This document shows positions 8,379 through 15,726 of a stretch of 41,442 nucleotides of DNA, in pieces. The notes under the pieces are model-generated. The model was not told the origin of the DNA. It ran no database searches and worked only from the letters and a program-made list of their open reading frames with translations. Position 1 is the stretch's first letter, and each line of letters begins with the position of its first letter. The position numbers and the translations under genes are program-made. Origin of the DNA: JAIRTY01 sp050257395 (GTDB lineage Bacteria > Actinomycetota > Actinomycetes > Streptosporangiales > Streptosporangiaceae); the NCBI GenBank assembly GCA_050257395.1, contig JBLMWU010000050.1, positions 1-41,442 of the forward strand, read 5' to 3'.

Positions 8379-9158
8379 ATGTGCCGCCACCTCGCGTATC
8401 TCGGCCCGCCCGCGACCCTGCGGGCGGTGATCATGGATCCGCCGTACGGCCTCGCCCGGCAGGCGTGGGCGCCGCGCCGGCAGCGGTTCGGGACCGTGAA
8501 CGTGGACGGCTTCGGGGCCGGCTGGTACGCCCCCGGCGACCGCATCCCGGCCCGGTACCGCCGGGCCGGGCCGATCTGGGCCGATGAGTCCTTCGCCGAC
8601 CTGGCCCGGGTTACCCGGACCGCGGCCCTGCTGGCCGCGGTCCGGTCGGCCACCGAGGGCACCGCGCCCGGGGCCGCGGCTGCCGCGCCCTACGCGGCGG
8701 GGCCGTGGCTGTTCAGCCACAACGGGCGGCTCGACGGCTGGCCCGCGGCCGCGGCCGGGGTCGCGGCCACCCTGCCCGCGGCGGACCTGCTCGCGCTGGA
8801 AGCCCGCTGCGACTCGGCGCTGGCGTGGGCGCTGGTGCTGCGGCGGCTCCGGGCCGGCGCCGCGCCCGCTGACGCACTGGCCGCCGCGGTGGCCGAACTG
8901 GCCGGCTCCGGGGTGACCGGCCGGTTCAACTTCCTGCTCACAGACGGGGAGGTGATCGCGGCCACCGCCGCCGGGGACACGCTGTGCTACCGGGTCTGCG
9001 GGGGCTCGGCCGTGGTCGCCTCCGAGCCCGGCGACGACGAGCCGGGCTGGGCCGATGTGCCCGACGGCAGCGTGCTGACCGCCACCACCAGTGGCGTCCG
9101 GGTCAGCCCGCTGCCGGAGATCCAGGCCGACAGCCGTAAGGAGATCCCCCAGCAATGA
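8379..9158 (+). CDS. egtC: Gamma-glutamyl hercynylcysteine sulfoxide hydrolase EgtC
   Basis: Class II (Ntn-type) glutamine amidotransferase-like hydrolase that removes the gamma-glutamyl group after the EgtB step. It starts MCRHLAYLG, so Met removal exposes Cys2 as the N-terminal nucleophile; this fixes the start at ATG 8379. Other family marks are NVDGFGAGWY, WLFSHNGRLDGW and GRFNFLLTDG. At 259 residues it has the usual length. It follows egtB after 9 bases and overlaps egtD by ATGA at 9155-9158. Confidence 0.94.
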   Translation: MCRHLAYLGPPATLRAVIMDPPYGLARQAWAPRRQRFGTVNVDGFGAGWYAPGDRIPARYRRAGPIWADESFADLARVTRTAALLAAVRSATEGTAPGAAAAAPYAAGPWLFSHNGRLDGWPAAAAGVAATLPAADLLALEARCDSALAWALVLRRLRAGAAPADALAAAVAELAGSGVTGRFNFLLTDGEVIAATAAGDTLCYRVCGGSAVVASEPGDDEPGWADVPDGSVLTATTSGVRVSPLPEIQADSRKEIPQQ

Positions 9159-10126
9159 CCGCACTGCACGTCGACCGCTGCCTGCCCGACGGCTTCCTCG
9201 CCGCCGCCCTGCGTGCCGACGCCCGGGCCGGGCTGACCGCCAGCCCCAAGACGCTGCCCCCCAAGTGGCTGTATGACGAGCGGGGCAGCGAGCTCTTCGA
9301 GAAGATCACCCACCTCGACGAGTACTACCCGACCCGGGCCGAGCGGTCGATCCTGCGCGCCCAGGCCGCCCAGATCGCCGCCGCCACCGGGGCGGTGAGC
9401 CTGGTGGAGCTCGGGGCGGGGGCCGCCGACAAGACCCGGCTGCTGCTGGACGCCCTGCGGGCGGCCGGGACGCTGCGCGAGTACGTGCCGGTGGACGTCA
9501 GCGAGACCGCGCTGATCGAGGCGGCGAACCGGCTGCTGGCCGACTACCCGGGGCTGTCCGTGCGGGCGGTGGTGTCCGACTTCGAGGAGCACCTGGGCCT
9601 GCCGCCCGGCCTGGGCGACAGGCTGGTCGCCTTCCTCGGCGGCACCATCGGCAACCTGCTGCCGGCCCAGCGGGCGGACTTCCTGGCGTCGCTGCGGGCC
9701 CGGCTCGGCCCGGGTGACGCGCTGCTGCTCGGCACCGACCTGGTCAAGGACCCGGCGGTGCTGCAGGTGGCCTACGACGACCCGGCGGGGGTGACGGCGG
9801 CCTTCAACAAGAACGTGCTGCTGGTGCTCAACGCGGAGCTTGGCGCCAACTTCGACCCGGACGGGTTCGAGCACGTCGCCCTGTGGGATCCCGGGGCGGA
9901 GTGGATCGAGATGCGGCTACGGTCGGCCGAGCAGCAGGTGGTCACCGTCCCGGCGCTGGACCTGACCGTGGAGTTCGCCGAGGGCGAGGAGATGCGCACC
10001 GAGGTGTCGGCCAAGTTCCGGCGGGAGCGGGTGGCGGCCGAGCTGGCTGCCGCCGGGTTCACGATGCGTTCCTGGTGGACCGATGACGGCGGCCGGTTCG
10101 CGCTGTCGCTGTCGGTGCCGGCCTGA
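9155..10126 (+). CDS. egtD: L-histidine N(alpha)-methyltransferase EgtD
   Basis: S-adenosylmethionine-dependent enzyme that trimethylates histidine to hercynine, the first committed step of ergothioneine synthesis, using three SAM per product. The 323-residue protein has the N-terminal SPKTLPPKWLYDERGSELF, the FEKIT..DEYYPTRAE block, the SAM-binding ELGAGAADKT and FLGGTIGN, all typical of EgtD. It is the last egt gene; the convergent speD stop lies 11 bases downstream. No EgtE-type PLP lyase is in the window, so the last C-S cleavage must be encoded elsewhere. Confidence 0.95.
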   Translation: MTALHVDRCLPDGFLAAALRADARAGLTASPKTLPPKWLYDERGSELFEKITHLDEYYPTRAERSILRAQAAQIAAATGAVSLVELGAGAADKTRLLLDALRAAGTLREYVPVDVSETALIEAANRLLADYPGLSVRAVVSDFEEHLGLPPGLGDRLVAFLGGTIGNLLPAQRADFLASLRARLGPGDALLLGTDLVKDPAVLQVAYDDPAGVTAAFNKNVLLVLNAELGANFDPDGFEHVALWDPGAEWIEMRLRSAEQQVVTVPALDLTVEFAEGEEMRTEVSAKFRRERVAAELAAAGFTMRSWWTDDGGRFALSLSVPA

Positions 10127-10137
10127 GCCGGGGCTGG

Positions 10138-10539
10138 TCAGGCTGGGCCGCGGTCGAGCTGCCTGACCCGCACCTGGGTCAGCCGCAGGGCGCGGGCCAG
10201 CTCGGCCAGCACCCGCTGGCCCGCGATGGCGCCGCAGCTGAACAGGTCGATCGCGATCAGGTTCTCTTCCGGCCAGGTGTGGATGCTCAGGTGCGATTCG
10301 GCCAGGATGAGCACCAGGGTGACCGCGCCGTTGGGGAAGATCACATGGCTGGTGTCGAGCACATGGCCGTGCCCGGCCCGGACCGCGTCCTCGGCGATGG
10401 CGGTCAGGCTGGCGATGTCGGTCACCGGGGAGGCGGGCGTCAGGGCGGCGTCCACCGCGTAGAGGACCTTCGCCGCCGCCGGGGGAGCCTGCGGCACCGC
10501 CGCGGGCGGCTGGTCTCCGGACAGGCTTTTGACTGGCAT
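10138..10539 (-). CDS. speD: S-adenosylmethionine decarboxylase proenzyme, prokaryotic class 1B
   Basis: Makes decarboxylated SAM, the aminopropyl donor for polyamine synthesis. The 133-residue proenzyme self-cleaves between Glu81 and Ser82 in AESHLSIHTWPE, turning Ser82 into the pyruvoyl cofactor. His87 and Cys102 (in DLFSCG) are spaced exactly as His68 and Cys83 are from Ser63 in the Thermotoga enzyme, so all key residues are present. A Pro/Ala-rich N-terminal tail of about 23 residues precedes the fold. ATG 10539 is used; the ribosome site is weak. No spermidine synthase gene is near; the divergent neighbour is instead a BpsA-like aminopropyltransferase, the expected consumer of the product. 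Confidence 0.9.
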   Translation of the reverse strand: MPVKSLSGDQPPAAVPQAPPAAAKVLYAVDAALTPASPVTDIASLTAIAEDAVRAGHGHVLDTSHVIFPNGAVTLVLILAESHLSIHTWPEENLIAIDLFSCGAIAGQRVLAELARALRLTQVRVRQLDRGPA

Positions 10540-10592
10540 GATGTGGGAGAATACCCGACTACCCCGTTCCCGGAGTTCACGAGCACCGCGCG
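10529..10592. promoter_or_regulatory. Compact divergent control region between speD and the polyamine-ACP operon
   Basis: Only 53 bases lie between the two divergent starts. TTGACT at 10529-10534 (top strand, inside the 5' end of speD) is a good -35 match for the operon; the best -10 at 17-base spacing is TACCCG (10552-10557), which is weak. On the bottom strand GGGTAT (10556-10551) resembles a stress-sigma -10 but lacks a matching -35. The geometry suggests shared control; promoter assignments are tentative. Confidence 0.4.
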
Positions 10593-11774
10593 ATGGATGT
10601 CGATGCGATAGTTGCCGAGGTGGCCTCGGCGGTGGGGCTGTCCGAAGGGCCGGCCGGGGTGCGCGACGTGCTCCGGGTGATCGCCCGGCGGGAGCCCGTG
10701 CCAGCCCGCGAGATCGGCCGGCTGGCCGAGCTGCCGGTCCCGATCGTGGCGGCCGTGTGCGGCGAGCTGCGGGCACGCGGGGTGGTGGACCGGGCCCGCC
10801 CAGTCCAGCTGACCGGTGCCGCCCGGGCGGCGCTGGCAGCGGGCCTGGCCGGCGTGTCCGGCGAGTGCCCTGCCTGCGGGGGCGCCGGCGTCACGGTCCC
10901 CGCGGCGCTCGCCCCGGTCGCCAGGCGGCTGGAGCAGGCGGCGGCGGCCATGCCCGCCGCCCGGCTGGAGCTGGACCAGACCCATTGCACCGTGGACACC
11001 AAGCTGCGCCGGGTGCTGCGGATGGCCGACGCGGGGGCGCTCGCCGGCCAGCGGGTGATCGTGCTCGGCGACGACGACCTGCTCTCGGCCGCGATCGCCG
11101 CGTCCGCCGCCGCAGGCGCCAGCGGCCGGCCTGCCCGGCTGGCGGTGGTGGACTGCGACGCCGGCCTGCTCGGCTACCTGGCCGGGCTGCTGCCGGAGCT
11201 GGGCCTGGCCGCCGACCTGATAGAGCACGACCTGCGCGAGCCGCTGCCCGCCGGCCTGGCGGGGGCGTTCGACGTGGCCTGCACCGACCCCCCGTACACG
11301 GTGGCCGGGGCCGAGCTGTTCCTGTCGCGGGCGGTGGCGGCGCTGGCCCCGGGCGGCGGCCGGCACGTGTTCTTCTCGTTCGGCGCCCGCCGCCCGGAGG
11401 AGACCCTGCGCACCCAGCAGCTGATCACGGAGATGGGCCTGACCATCCGGGCGCTGCTGCCGGGGTTCAACGCCTACGTGGGCGCGGGCATCCTGGCCGG
11501 CGCCAGCCACCTGTACCACCTGCGCACCACGGCCGCCAGCAGGCCCGTGATCAGCGGCGGTTTCACCGGCCCGCTCTACACGGCCGACAGCCGCGCGGCC
11601 CGGACCCGCCCCTACCGGTGCGCGGGCTGCGCCGCCGTGCACGACGTCGGCCCGGGGGCGCGCTGGGCGCACATCGCCGCGCTGAAGGCGGCAGGCTGCC
11701 CGGAGTGCGGCGGCACCGTGTTCCGGCCCGGCGCGCTGGGCGCGGGCCGCGGCACCCCGGCGGGGCGGCGGTGA
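10593..11774 (+). CDS. bpsA: BpsA-like branched-chain polyamine synthase with zinc-ribbon tail
   Basis: Resembles N4-bis(aminopropyl)spermidine synthase (BpsA, formerly DUF43), which transfers aminopropyl groups from decarboxylated SAM onto an internal polyamine nitrogen. The 393 residues comprise a winged-helix-like N-terminus (about 1-80), a CPACGG pair (92/95), and a methyltransferase-type Rossmann fold with VIVLGDDDLLS (156-165) and the catalytic TDPPYT (231-236). A C-terminal extension carries YRCAGC (343/346) and CPECGG (369/372), a likely zinc ribbon. Divergent speD supplies the donor. It is the first gene of a six-gene chain and overlaps the next by GTGA. Described BpsA enzymes are mainly from thermophiles, so the true acceptor here could be another amine. 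No clear ribosome site precedes ATG 10593. Confidence 0.8.
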   Translation: MDVDAIVAEVASAVGLSEGPAGVRDVLRVIARREPVPAREIGRLAELPVPIVAAVCGELRARGVVDRARPVQLTGAARAALAAGLAGVSGECPACGGAGVTVPAALAPVARRLEQAAAAMPAARLELDQTHCTVDTKLRRVLRMADAGALAGQRVIVLGDDDLLSAAIAASAAAGASGRPARLAVVDCDAGLLGYLAGLLPELGLAADLIEHDLREPLPAGLAGAFDVACTDPPYTVAGAELFLSRAVAALAPGGGRHVFFSFGARRPEETLRTQQLITEMGLTIRALLPGFNAYVGAGILAGASHLYHLRTTAASRPVISGGFTGPLYTADSRAARTRPYRCAGCAAVHDVGPGARWAHIAALKAAGCPECGGTVFRPGALGAGRGTPAGRR

Positions 11775-12289
11775 CCGGGCCGGCCGCGGGCTTCCTGATC
11801 CGCCCGGCGTGCGAGGCGGATCTGGACGCGATCACCGCGTTCGAGATCGACATCGCCCGGGTCTCCTTCGGGGACGAGGCGATCGAGGACCCGGCGCTGC
11901 ACCGCAAGCGGGTCACCGCGGCACTCGGCAAGCCGGGGGAGATCACCCTGGTCGCGGTGGCGGCCGGGGCGCCCGCCGTCCCGGTCGGCTGGGCCTGGCT
12001 GTCCGGGCGGACCAACTCCCTGACCGGCGCCCGCTACGGGAACTTCCGGTCGCTGGCCACCGCGGACATCCCGGGCCGCAGCCAGGTGGCTGAGCTGCTC
12101 ATGGCCGCCCTGCTGGAGGCCGCGGACGACGCCGGGTTCGGGCAGCTCACCGGCAAGGTGCACGCCCGGAACCTGGGCATGCGCGCGGTGTACCGGAAGT
12201 TCGGCTTCGAGGCCACGCACATCACCATGGAGAAACGGGCGCCGCTGGCCGGGCCGGGCGTGACCGCGGGACCGGACGGCCAGCCATGA
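11771..12289 (+). CDS. GNAT acyltransferase in the polyamine-ACP operon
   Basis: A 172-residue GCN5-related acyltransferase. The N-terminus FLIRPACEADLDAITAFEIDIARVSFGDEAI is GNAT-like and the C-terminal half ends LTGKVHARNLGMRAVYRKFGFEATHITMEK, where NLGMRAVYRKFGF is the classic last helix-strand of the fold. The acyl-CoA loop is degenerate around GRSQVAELLMAAL. GTG 11771 overlaps the bpsA stop and ATG 12286 of the next gene overlaps its own stop, so it is translationally coupled on both sides. By context it could acylate the polyamine, from CoA or from the carrier protein; this is inference. Confidence 0.78.
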   Translation: MTGPAAGFLIRPACEADLDAITAFEIDIARVSFGDEAIEDPALHRKRVTAALGKPGEITLVAVAAGAPAVPVGWAWLSGRTNSLTGARYGNFRSLATADIPGRSQVAELLMAALLEAADDAGFGQLTGKVHARNLGMRAVYRKFGFEATHITMEKRAPLAGPGVTAGPDGQP

Positions 12290-13413
12290 CCGGCGGCACG
12301 GCGCAGATCAAGTGCGTGGTCTGGGACCTCGACCAGACCCTGCTCAGCGGCACCTACCTGGAGTCCGCTGGCCGGCCGCCCGCACCCGACCCGGTGCTGG
12401 CCGGGGCGCTCGCCGAACTGGCGGGCCGGGGCATCCTGCACGCCATCGCGAGCCGCAACCCGCCGGAGGCGGCGGCCCACGCCGCCCGGGTGACCGGCGG
12501 CCAGTTCGCGGCGGCCGAATGCGGGTGGGGGCGCAAGTCGGAGGCGGTCGCCCGGATCGCGGCCGGGCTCGGCATCGGCCTGGACACCGTCGCGTTCGTG
12601 GACGACGACCCCTACGAGCGGGCCGAGGTCTCCTCCGCGCTGCCCGAGGTGCTGGTGCTGTCCCCGGAAGACGCCGCCGAGGCACCCGGCTGGCCGGAGT
12701 TCCGGCCGCCGGTGGTCACCGCGGAGGCGCGCCGCCGCGGTGAGCTGTATCAGGACCGCCGCCGGCGCCAGGAAGCGGAACGGGCCTTCGGCGGCAGCCG
12801 GGAGGAGTTCCTGCGCGCCGCCGGGACCCGGGTGACGATCGCCCCGGCCGCCGCCGGGGACGCGCCGCGGCTGCTGGAGCTGGCGGTGCGCACCCGCCAG
12901 TTCAACTCCGGCGCGGCGGGCGGGCCGGTGACCGAGGCCTGGTTCGCCGGCCTGATCGCCGCCCCGGACCAGGACGTCGTCGCGGTGCGGCTGCGGGACT
13001 CGTTCGGGGACGACGGGCTGGTGGGCGGGTGCGTGGTGGACCGCCGTGACCCGGCCGTCTGGACCGTGCGGCTGCTGCTGATGTCGTGCCGGGCCATGGG
13101 GCGCGGCGTGATCGACGTCCTGCTCGGCTGGCTGGCCCGGGCCGCAGCCCGGCAGGGGGCCGGCCGGCTCGACCTGCCGTGCGTGCTGACAGAGCGGAAC
13201 GTGCCGCTGCGGCTCGCCCTCAGCGCCGCCGGGTTCCGGGCGGCCGCGGACGGCACGGCCCCGGACGGCACAATCCCGGACGGGCCGGGGCGGGGTGATG
13301 GCCGGCGCCAGGCCCCGGTGACCTTCTCCCGTCCCCTCACCGGGCCGCTGCCCGGCCTGCCGGACTGGGTGAGCGCGCCGGACGGGCCGGGGGCGGGAAC
13401 GGAGGCCGGATGA
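12286..13413 (+). CDS. FkbH-like HAD-IIIC / acyltransferase protein
   Basis: Two-domain protein of 375 residues. Residues 8-130 are a HAD superfamily IIIC domain with motif I VVWDLDQTLL (Asp14, Asp16), motif II Ser56 in AIASRN, Lys84 in WGRKSE and motif III VDDDPYERAEV (106-). Residues 180-320 are the GNAT-like half seen in FkbH relatives. Characterised FkbH proteins take the glyceryl group from 1,3-bisphosphoglycerate, dephosphorylate it and load it on an acyl carrier protein in polyketide and tetronate pathways. The next gene is exactly such a carrier. The starter acid here is not proven; related HAD-IIIC proteins sit in nonribosomal peptide clusters with other roles. Confidence 0.8.
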   Translation: MTGGTAQIKCVVWDLDQTLLSGTYLESAGRPPAPDPVLAGALAELAGRGILHAIASRNPPEAAAHAARVTGGQFAAAECGWGRKSEAVARIAAGLGIGLDTVAFVDDDPYERAEVSSALPEVLVLSPEDAAEAPGWPEFRPPVVTAEARRRGELYQDRRRRQEAERAFGGSREEFLRAAGTRVTIAPAAAGDAPRLLELAVRTRQFNSGAAGGPVTEAWFAGLIAAPDQDVVAVRLRDSFGDDGLVGGCVVDRRDPAVWTVRLLLMSCRAMGRGVIDVLLGWLARAAARQGAGRLDLPCVLTERNVPLRLALSAAGFRAAADGTAPDGTIPDGPGRGDGRRQAPVTFSRPLTGPLPGLPDWVSAPDGPGAGTEAG

Positions 13414-13721
13414 CAGTACCTGCTGACGCCGCCAGTGAGATCCGCGGCATCCTGGCGGCCGTGACCGGCCGGGACGAGCTGCGCTCCTGCCCCGCGGACA
13501 CGGCGCTGTTCGGCGCCGGCGTGGGGCTGGACTCACTGACCGGCACCCTGCTGCTGCGGGAGATCCGCCGGCGCTTCGGGGTGGACGTGGCGGCCGAGGA
13601 CCTCAACCTGGACTCGCTGGCCACGCTCGGCACCCTCGCCGCCTTCGTGGCCGGGCGCGCCGGCCATCCCGGCCGGGCCAGCGGGCAGGCCGGGCTGAGC
13701 CAGGGCGGCGCGGTCAGGTGA
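13410..13721 (+). CDS. Free-standing acyl carrier protein
   Basis: A 103-residue carrier protein with the phosphopantetheine attachment Ser42 in GVGLDSLTGTLLLREI, preceded by a helix with ALFGAGV and followed by RRFGVDVAAEDLNLDSLATLGTLAAFV, the typical helix II-IV pattern. A short Gly/Ser/Ala tail follows. It overlaps the FkbH-like gene (ATGA) and the phosphopantetheinyl transferase gene (GTGA), which indicates that loading enzyme, carrier and activating enzyme are made together. No ketosynthase, acyltransferase or NRPS module is in the window. Confidence 0.87.
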   Translation: MTVPADAASEIRGILAAVTGRDELRSCPADTALFGAGVGLDSLTGTLLLREIRRRFGVDVAAEDLNLDSLATLGTLAAFVAGRAGHPGRASGQAGLSQGGAVR

Positions 13722-14452
13722 GCAGGCCGGTCCCGTCCGGCCTGGCGGTGGACGTCTGGTGGTTCGACACCCGGCAGGCCCGGCCGGAGCCCGCCGAACT
13801 GGCCGCGCTGTCCGCGGAGGAGCAGGCGCGGGCGGCCGCGCTGGTGTTCGCCGCCGACCGGCACCGCTACCGCACCGCCCACGTGATGCTGCGCCGGGTG
13901 CTGGCCGGCTATCTGGACGCCGAGCCGGGGTGCCTGCGGTTCGCGCGCCAGCCCTGCCCGCGCTGCGGCGGGCCGGACGGGCGGCCGGTGCTGGCCCCGG
14001 CGGCGGCCGCGGCCGCGCCGCCGCCCTGGTTCTCGCTGGCTCATTCCGGCGACGCCGTGGTCATCGCGGTCGCGGGCCGGCCGGTCGGGGTGGACGCCGA
14101 GCAGGAGCCCGCGGGCTGCGTCTGCTCGCTGGCAGGCACCATGCACCCGGCGGACGCCGCCGCGGTGGCAGGGCTGGCCGAGCCGGACCGGCATGCCGCC
14201 GTCATCCGCTGGTGGGTCCGGGCCGAGGCGGTACTCAAGTGCGCCGGTGAGGGCATCGCCCACCGGCTCGGCTCGTTCCCGGTGCTGCCGGACGGCGCCT
14301 TGGCCGCCGCCGCGGGCCCCGGCCCGGCCGGGGCCCCCAGCTGCACCCTGGGCCCGGTCCCCTGCCCACCCGCCTACCAGGCCGCGGTCGCCCTGGCCGG
14401 CCAGGACGGGTCCCCTGCCGTCACACTCGTCACCGAAGGGACAAAGGAATGA
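13718..14452 (+). CDS. 4'-phosphopantetheinyl transferase, Sfp type
   Basis: Transfers the phosphopantetheine arm of CoA to a carrier protein serine, presumably Ser42 of the preceding ACP. Of 244 residues, the diagnostic motifs are FSLAHSGD (105-112), the Mg-binding GVDAEQE (Asp126, Glu128) and WWVRAEAVLKCAGEG (165-179, with Glu170 and Lys174). A cysteine-containing segment CPRCGGPDGRPVL (80-92) is common in actinobacterial members. GTG 13718 overlaps the ACP stop and ATG 14449 overlaps its own stop. Confidence 0.88.
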   Translation: MSRPVPSGLAVDVWWFDTRQARPEPAELAALSAEEQARAAALVFAADRHRYRTAHVMLRRVLAGYLDAEPGCLRFARQPCPRCGGPDGRPVLAPAAAAAAPPPWFSLAHSGDAVVIAVAGRPVGVDAEQEPAGCVCSLAGTMHPADAAAVAGLAEPDRHAAVIRWWVRAEAVLKCAGEGIAHRLGSFPVLPDGALAAAAGPGPAGAPSCTLGPVPCPPAYQAAVALAGQDGSPAVTLVTEGTKE

Positions 14453-15633
14453 CCGCTGTATTCGCGGTGGACGCGTGCCGGACCCCGGTGGGCCGGATCA
14501 AGGGGGCGCTGTCCGCCGTCCGCCCCGACCACCAGACCGCGGACGTGATCAGCGCGCTGCTGGCCCGCAACCCGTGGCTGGACCCGGCGCGGATCGACGA
14601 CGTGTACTGGGGCGCCGCCAATCAGGCAGGCGAGGACAACCGCAACGTGGCCAGGATGGGTGTCCTGCTGGCGGGGCTGCCGGTGGAGGTGCCCGGGGCG
14701 ACGGTCAACCGGCTGTGCGGGTCGGGGATGGAGGCCATCGCCAGCGCGGCGCGGGCGATCGCGGCCGGCGAGGCGGACATCTGCCTGGCCGGCGGCGCCG
14801 AGTCGATGACCCGCGCCCCGTTCGTGCTGCCCCGCGCCGACAGCCCGTTCCCCCGCGAGGCGGGCGTCGCCGACACCCGGCTGGGGTGGCGGCTGGTGAG
14901 CCCGCGGATGCAGGAGCTGTACCCGCCGGTCACGCTGGGCGAGACCGCGGAGAACGTGGCGGCGCGGTACCGCGTGGACCGGGCCCGGCAGGACGAGTTC
15001 GCCCTGCGCAACCACCAGCGGGCCGCCCGCGCCCGCGACGAGGGCCGGCTGGGCGGCGAGATCGTCCCGGTCAGCACCCCGGCGGGCGAGGTGAGCCAGG
15101 ACGAAGGCATCAACGGCGGCCTCACCCTGGCGGACCTGGCCGCCAGGCGGCCCGCGTTCCGCAAGGACGGCACGGTGACCGGGGGCAACTCCTCCCCGCT
15201 CAACGACGGCGCGGCAGGCCTGCTGCTCGTCTCGGAAGCGGTGCTCGCGGCATCGGGGGCGCAGCCGCTGGCCCGTTACGCGGGCGCGGGCGCGGCCGGG
15301 GTGCACCCGGACTACATGGGCATCGGGCCGGTGCCGGCCATGGGCAAGGTGCTGGCACGGGCCGGCTGGCAGGCCGGCGACCTGGATCTCATCGAGGTCA
15401 ACGAGGCGTTCGCCGCCCAGGCCGTGGCCGTGATCGACGAGCTGAAGCTGGACCCGGAGCGGGTCAATATGAACGGCGGCGCCATCGCCATCGGCCACCC
15501 GCTCGGCTGCTCCGGCGCCCGGATCACCACCACCCTGCTGCACGAGCTGCGCCGCCGCGGCGCGGCCCGGGCCGCGGCCACCATGTGCATCGGGGTCGGC
15601 CAGGGCATCGCCACCCTCTGGGCGGCCGCCTGA
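14449..15633 (+). CDS. Thiolase (acetyl-CoA C-acyltransferase family), last gene of the polyamine-ACP operon
   Basis: Full-length thiolase of 394 residues. All catalytic parts are present: Cys90 in NRLCGSGMEA (acyl nucleophile), AGGAESMTRAPF, VNEAFAAQ, His350 in GHPLGCSG and Cys380 in MCIGVGQG. The family catalyses either thiolysis of 3-oxoacyl-CoA or its reverse, non-decarboxylative Claisen condensation. In this operon it is the only enzyme that could make a C-C bond, so condensation with an acyl-CoA or acyl-ACP is a fair hypothesis; a plain beta-oxidation role is the alternative. The start ATG 14449 has AAAGGA before it and overlaps the upstream stop. Confidence 0.9.
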   Translation: MTAVFAVDACRTPVGRIKGALSAVRPDHQTADVISALLARNPWLDPARIDDVYWGAANQAGEDNRNVARMGVLLAGLPVEVPGATVNRLCGSGMEAIASAARAIAAGEADICLAGGAESMTRAPFVLPRADSPFPREAGVADTRLGWRLVSPRMQELYPPVTLGETAENVAARYRVDRARQDEFALRNHQRAARARDEGRLGGEIVPVSTPAGEVSQDEGINGGLTLADLAARRPAFRKDGTVTGGNSSPLNDGAAGLLLVSEAVLAASGAQPLARYAGAGAAGVHPDYMGIGPVPAMGKVLARAGWQAGDLDLIEVNEAFAAQAVAVIDELKLDPERVNMNGGAIAIGHPLGCSGARITTTLLHELRRRGAARAAATMCIGVGQGIATLWAAA

Positions 15634-15637
15634 CGCC

Positions 15638-15676
15638 CCGCCGGTCCCCGGCGGCGCGGCTGCCCGGACCCGGGCA
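15638..15676. terminator. Paired hairpins between convergent thiolase and HesB-like genes
   Basis: CCGCCGG-TCC-CCGGCGG (15638-15654) is a perfect 7-bp hairpin five bases after the thiolase stop. TGCCCG-GACC-CGGGCA (15661-15676) is a second perfect 6-bp hairpin. Neither has a T-run, as is usual in very G+C-rich actinobacteria. They are placed where a bidirectional terminator would be expected. Confidence 0.45.
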
Positions 15677-15726
15677 TGCCGCACCGGGACGGCGCCGCCA
15701 GCGCCGCCCCGGCATGGATACCTGCG

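Noticed and set aside
7000..10130. Search for an egtE gene within or beside the egt operon
   Set aside because: No PLP-dependent lyase motif is present in any reading frame between egtA and speD.
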